Positions 6,272 to 8,716 of a DNA stretch of 8,716 nucleotides are shown piece after piece. Numbering within the stretch: position 1 is the stretch's first letter; each line of letters begins with the position of its first letter. This DNA comes from JBOGDS01 sp050743075 (lineage in GTDB: Bacteria; Actinomycetota; Actinomycetes; Jiangellales; Jiangellaceae): the NCBI GenBank assembly GCA_050743075.1, contig JBOGDS010000117.1, forward strand, positions 1-8,716, written 5' to 3'. The translations under genes were made by a program, and so were the position numbers. The notes under the pieces were generated by a model. That model made no database searches, was not told where the DNA came from, and worked only from the letters and a program-made list of their open reading frames with translations.

Positions 6272-6694
6272 GTGGCCTACGACATCGAGAAGACGGACGA
6301 GGAATGGCGGGCCGAGCTCTCGCCTGCCGAGTATCACGTGCTGCGCGAGGCGGGGACGGAACGGGCCGGGTCCAGCCCGCTCGAGGCGCCCGACGACAAG
6401 CCCTACTCGTACGCCTGCCGGGCATGCGGGGCCGAGCTCTTCCGCAGCGGCACGAAGTTCGACTCGCACTGCGGCTGGCCGTCTTTCTACGCCCCGCTGG
6501 CCGAGGACCGGGTCGAGTACATCGAGGACCCCTCGCTCGGCATGGCACGCACCGAGGTCCGCTGCGCGCGGTGCGGCTCGCACCTCGGCCACGTCTTCTC
6601 CGGTGAGGGCTACGGCACGCCGACCGACTTGCGCTATTGCATCAACGGCATCGCGCTGCAGCGCGCCGAGCAGGCCGACGAGTCTCCCGCGTAG
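6272..6694 (+). CDS. msrB: peptide-methionine (R)-S-oxide reductase MsrB
   Basis: Reduces the R-epimer of methionine sulfoxide in proteins, repairing oxidative damage in the cytoplasm with thioredoxin as the usual reductant. All family marks are present in the 140 residues: two zinc-binding CxxC pairs (Cys49/Cys52 and Cys98/Cys101), the substrate pocket HCGWPSFY (66-73), RTEVRC (93-98), GSHLGHVF (102-109) and the catalytic Cys123 in RYCINGIAL. Which cysteine resolves the sulfenic acid is not assigned; Cys67 is a candidate. The GTG start gives the usual N-terminus (VAYDIEKTDEEW). It is divergent from doxX (126 bp apart) and convergent with the second DoxX-like gene (34 bp between stops). In M. 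tuberculosis msrB also lies near hemQ, which supports this as an ancestral location. Confidence 0.96.
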   Translation: MAYDIEKTDEEWRAELSPAEYHVLREAGTERAGSSPLEAPDDKPYSYACRACGAELFRSGTKFDSHCGWPSFYAPLAEDRVEYIEDPSLGMARTEVRCARCGSHLGHVFSGEGYGTPTDLRYCINGIALQRAEQADESPA

Positions 6695-6728
6695 GACCCT
6701 CGTCCGGCGGTGCCCGAGCAATGACGTG

Positions 6729-7100
6729 TCAGTACGAATAGGGGCCGAAGCGCCCCCAGGCAACGACGACGGCCAGCGCGAACAGGACGCCGGTGATGGC
6801 GATGCCGGCAGGCTCGCGCCGCCGGAAGTGCGTGAAGATCGCGCCGAGCATGACGACGGCGAGCCCGGCGGCCGCGATCGGAATCAGGATCGGTGCGATG
6901 CCCGTCGCCGCGGGCAGGACGACGCCGAGCCCGCCAGCGAGCTCCGCCGTTCCGATGACCTTCACTGTCGATGCCGAGACGTCCTCGACCCACGGCAGCC
7001 GTTGGAGCAGGCGCTCCCTGGACTGGCCGACGTGCATCACACCGGCGGCCACGAAGGCAACGCCGAGCAGCACCTGCAACACCCACAGGAGTGCGTCCAC
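6729..7100 (-). CDS. small DoxX-like four-helix membrane protein
   Basis: A 123-residue protein that is mostly hydrophobic: a first helix (LLWVLQVLLGVAFVAAGVMH), then a short cytoplasmic-type loop with RERLLQRLPWVEDV, a helix starting at VKVIGTAELAGGLGVVLP, a third (ILIPIAAAGLAVVMLGAIFTHF) and a fourth (IAITGVLFALAVVVAWGRF). The pattern IGTAELAGGLG is typical of DoxX-like proteins. GTG 7100 is chosen because GGAGG lies four bases upstream; an open frame extends to 7226 but lacks support. It follows chdC on the same strand after 127 bp and ends 34 bp from the msrB stop. Biochemical role unknown; quinone- or redox-linked functions are guessed for the family. Confidence 0.82.
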   Translation of the reverse strand: MDALLWVLQVLLGVAFVAAGVMHVGQSRERLLQRLPWVEDVSASTVKVIGTAELAGGLGVVLPAATGIAPILIPIAAAGLAVVMLGAIFTHFRRREPAGIAITGVLFALAVVVAWGRFGPYSY

Positions 7101-7167
7101 GTCTCCTCCGTCGTCCCGGACACCGACCTCAGCACAACCTGAGACCCCGACGAATGTCGTCCATGGT

Positions 7168-7205
7168 GAACCGATCGCCGCCCCGCCGCAGACGGTTGGC
7201 GGTTC
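7168..7205 (-). terminator. weak inverted repeat after chdC
   Basis: GAACCG (7168-7173) pairs with CGGTTC (7200-7205), with a further three pairs inside after an internal loop. It lies about 20 bp past the chdC stop and could form a hairpin in its transcript. There is no T-run, so termination here is speculative. Confidence 0.2.
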
Positions 7206-7227
7206 TTGGTGATCAGGACGGTGCACC

Positions 7228-7932
7228 CTACGGCAGCGCGGCGACGAGCTCTTCGACCGGCTTGCGGCGTCCGGTGTAGAAGGGCACCTCCTCGCGGACG
7301 TGCCGGCGCGCGGCAGAGCCCCGCAGGTGCCGCATCAGGTCGACGATGCGGTGCAGCTCGTCGGCCTCGAACGCGAGCATCCACTCGTAGTCCCCGAGCG
7401 CGAACGACGCGACGGTGTTGGCGCGGACGTCCGGGTAGTCCCGCGCCATCATCCCGTGCTCGGCGAGCATGGCGCGGCGCTCGTCGTCGGGTAGCAGGTA
7501 CCACTCGTACGACCGGACGAACGGATACACGCACACGTGGGCGCGCGGCTCCTCCTGAGCGAGGAACGCCGGCACATGACTCTTGTTGAACTCGGCGGGA
7601 CGGTGCAGGGCAGCCTGAGACCAGACGGGATCGAGCCGTGCGCCGAGCGCAGTGCGGCGGAAGCGGTGGTAGGCCTCCTGCAGATCGTCGGCCGCAGGCG
7701 CGTGCCACCAGACCATGACGTCGGCGTCCGCCCGCAGCCCCCCGACGTCGTACGTGCCGCGGATGACGACGTCCTTGCCGGCCAGCTCGGCGAACAGGTC
7801 CGTCACCTCGGCGGCCAGTGGCCCGCGATCGGTCTCGCCGAGCGGCTTACGCAGCCGGAACACCGACCACATGGTGTAGCGGACCACCTCGTTGAGGTCG
7901 CGAGCCCTGGGCCGCGACGACTCCTCGCTCAT
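7228..7932 (-). CDS. chdC: coproheme decarboxylase ChdC (HemQ)
   Basis: Last enzyme of the coproporphyrin-dependent heme pathway: uses hydrogen peroxide to decarboxylate two propionates of coproheme, giving heme b. The 234-residue protein has the chlorite-dismutase-like fold. Tyr136 in VYPFVRSYEW matches the catalytic tyrosine; His119 (NKSHVPAF) lies 17 residues before it and His159 (LAEHGM) 23 after, the same spacing as the distal His118, Tyr135 and proximal His158 reported for Corynebacterium diphtheriae ChdC. The distal His is typical of the actinobacterial form, whereas firmicute enzymes use Gln. ATG 7932 overlaps the cgoX stop in ATGA and has no Shine-Dalgarno of its own, so translation is probably coupled. 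Other long minus-frame extension upstream is antisense-free but lies inside cgoX in another frame and is rejected. Confidence 0.95.
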   Translation of the reverse strand: MSEESSRPRARDLNEVVRYTMWSVFRLRKPLGETDRGPLAAEVTDLFAELAGKDVVIRGTYDVGGLRADADVMVWWHAPAADDLQEAYHRFRRTALGARLDPVWSQAALHRPAEFNKSHVPAFLAQEEPRAHVCVYPFVRSYEWYLLPDDERRAMLAEHGMMARDYPDVRANTVASFALGDYEWMLAFEADELHRIVDLMRHLRGSAARRHVREEVPFYTGRRKPVEELVAALP

Positions 7933-8716
7933 GCCGTCGATACTGGCACGACGCCCAGCCCGTCGAGCACGGCGGTCGCAGCCCTTCTCGCGCTCGCCAC
8001 GCAGGCAGCCACGCCGACGCCGTCGTACGTCGCACCGCACACGGCCAGGCCGGGTACCGCATCGACGGCCGCCCGAGCACGAGCCATCCGCTCGACGTGG
8101 CCGACCGCGTACTGCGGCAGGGCACCGCCCCACCGGGTGACCCGCGAGTCCACGGGCAGGCCGCGCACGCCCAGCGCCTCACCCAGCTCCGCCAGCACGA
8201 CCCGGACGAGCGCGTCGTCGTCGCGGTGGAGCTCGCGCTCGGCGCGGTGGCGGCCTACCGAGGCCCGGAGCACGACGACGTCCCCGGCCAGCGCACCCAG
8301 CCACGGCCACTTCACCGAGGAGATCGTGACCGCCTTGGTGAGCCGCCCGTCGGCCGGTGGCACCAGGAAGCCCGACGACGCGGGAGGCCGCGGGAACGCC
8401 GCCAGGGGCAGTGCCAGGGTGACGATGGCGACGCTCGCGGCCTGGACACCGGCCAGCTCGACCGCCGCCTGTGGTGCGGCGCCACGCAGCAGTCGTGCCG
8501 CGGGCGCAGCCGGCAGGGCGACCACGACGGCGTCGGCCCGCGTCGACTCCGGCGTCTGCGCCGGGCCGGTCTCGAGCAGCCAGCGGTGTGCTCGCGTTCC
8601 GCCGAGTCGCACAGAGCTTGCTTGATCAGCGGCGGGCGTGAGGCGGCGCACGGTCGTGCCGGTCAGGATGTCGGCGCCTGACGCCCGGGCCACGGCAGCG
8701 GGCAGCCGGCCCACTC
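7929..8716 (-). CDS. cgoX: coproporphyrinogen III oxidase CgoX (HemY/HemG type), partial
   Basis: FAD-dependent oxidase that converts coproporphyrinogen III to coproporphyrin III, the step before iron insertion and ChdC. Only about the last 262 residues are in the window; the N-terminus with the GxGxxG FAD loop is beyond 8716. The visible part begins within the conserved VGRLPAAVAR segment, includes the NAD(P)-rossmann-like strand ADAVVVALPA, the central SSVKWPW region, the QYAVGHVERM segment and the C-terminal FAD-contact motif LAVCGATYDGVGVAACVASARRAA. The GTG at 8714 is probably an internal valine, not a start. Older annotations often call such genes protoporphyrinogen oxidase; linkage to chdC favours the coproporphyrinogen role. 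hemE would be expected just upstream, outside the window. Confidence 0.92.
   Translation of the reverse strand, partial: VGRLPAAVARASGADILTGTTVRRLTPAADQASSVRLGGTRAHRWLLETGPAQTPESTRADAVVVALPAAPAARLLRGAAPQAAVELAGVQAASVAIVTLALPLAAFPRPPASSGFLVPPADGRLTKAVTISSVKWPWLGALAGDVVVLRASVGRHRAERELHRDDDALVRVVLAELGEALGVRGLPVDSRVTRWGGALPQYAVGHVERMARARAAVDAVPGLAVCGATYDGVGVAACVASARRAATAVLDGLGVVPVSTA

Noticed and set aside
6146..6763. N-terminal extension of the doxX frame up to 6763
   Set aside because: The extension runs antisense through msrB; the ATG at 6145 has a near-perfect ribosome site and begins the usual DoxX N-terminus.
7933..8133. N-terminal extension of the chdC frame into cgoX
   Set aside because: The extension overlaps the cgoX coding frame and is Arg/Gly-rich; ATG 7932 in the ATGA overlap gives the normal protein length.
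7537..8625. 362-residue plus-strand open frame across chdC and cgoX
   Set aside because: It crosses two well-supported minus-strand genes and its translation is Ser/Thr/Ala/Arg-rich without domains.

Overview
The window is high-GC, with coding frames strongly biased to G/C at the third codon position, GTG starts and several genes lacking a Shine-Dalgarno sequence. Together with an HemQ-type heme pathway this points to an actinobacterium. The exact family cannot be fixed from the sequence; a Nocardioides-like or related lineage is a guess. I see no phage, transposase, CRISPR, rRNA or tRNA.

Layout from left to right. Positions 1-196 are non-coding and hold a 14-bp perfect inverted repeat just past the ppk2 stop. 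A PPK2-family polyphosphate kinase (197-1057, -) is followed by a divergent spacer with tandem and inverted copies of a 19-bp repeat (1154-1242). Next is a stand-alone RibD C-terminal-domain reductase resembling Mycobacterium tuberculosis Rv2671 (1329-2093, +), whose 3' end overlaps a convergent LigC-type ATP-dependent DNA ligase (2060-3121, -). Divergent from the ligase is a conserved-looking hypothetical protein with an acidic tail (3234-3788, +). After a possible small ORF (3616-3960, -) come an AHSA1/SRPBCC protein (4028-4522, -) and a stand-alone LigD/Prim-PolC-type polymerase (4666-5697, -). The right part holds a DoxX protein (5729-6145, -), divergent MsrB (6272-6694, +), a second DoxX-like protein (6729-7100, -), coproheme decarboxylase ChdC/HemQ (7228-7932, -) and the C-terminal part of coproporphyrinogen oxidase CgoX/HemY (7929 to the window edge, -).

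How the genes work together. cgoX and chdC overlap by ATGA and form the end of the coproporphyrin-dependent heme operon. The stand-alone ligase and polymerase match in size and architecture the mycobacterial LigC and Prim-PolC (PolD1) pair, linked to gap filling and excision repair rather than Ku-dependent end joining; no Ku gene or LigD phosphoesterase domain is present. MsrB and two DoxX-like membrane proteins give the right half an oxidative-stress theme. From memory, the order RibD-like / MsrB / HemQ / HemY parallels Rv2671-Rv2678c of M. tuberculosis, here with a DNA-repair island placed between the RibD-like gene and msrB.

Most genes are ordinary actinobacterial core or near-core functions. 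The less explained parts are the two intergenic repeat structures, the uncharacterised genes within the repair island, the possible small ORF at 3616-3960, and the apparently leaderless GTG starts of msrB and the polymerase.
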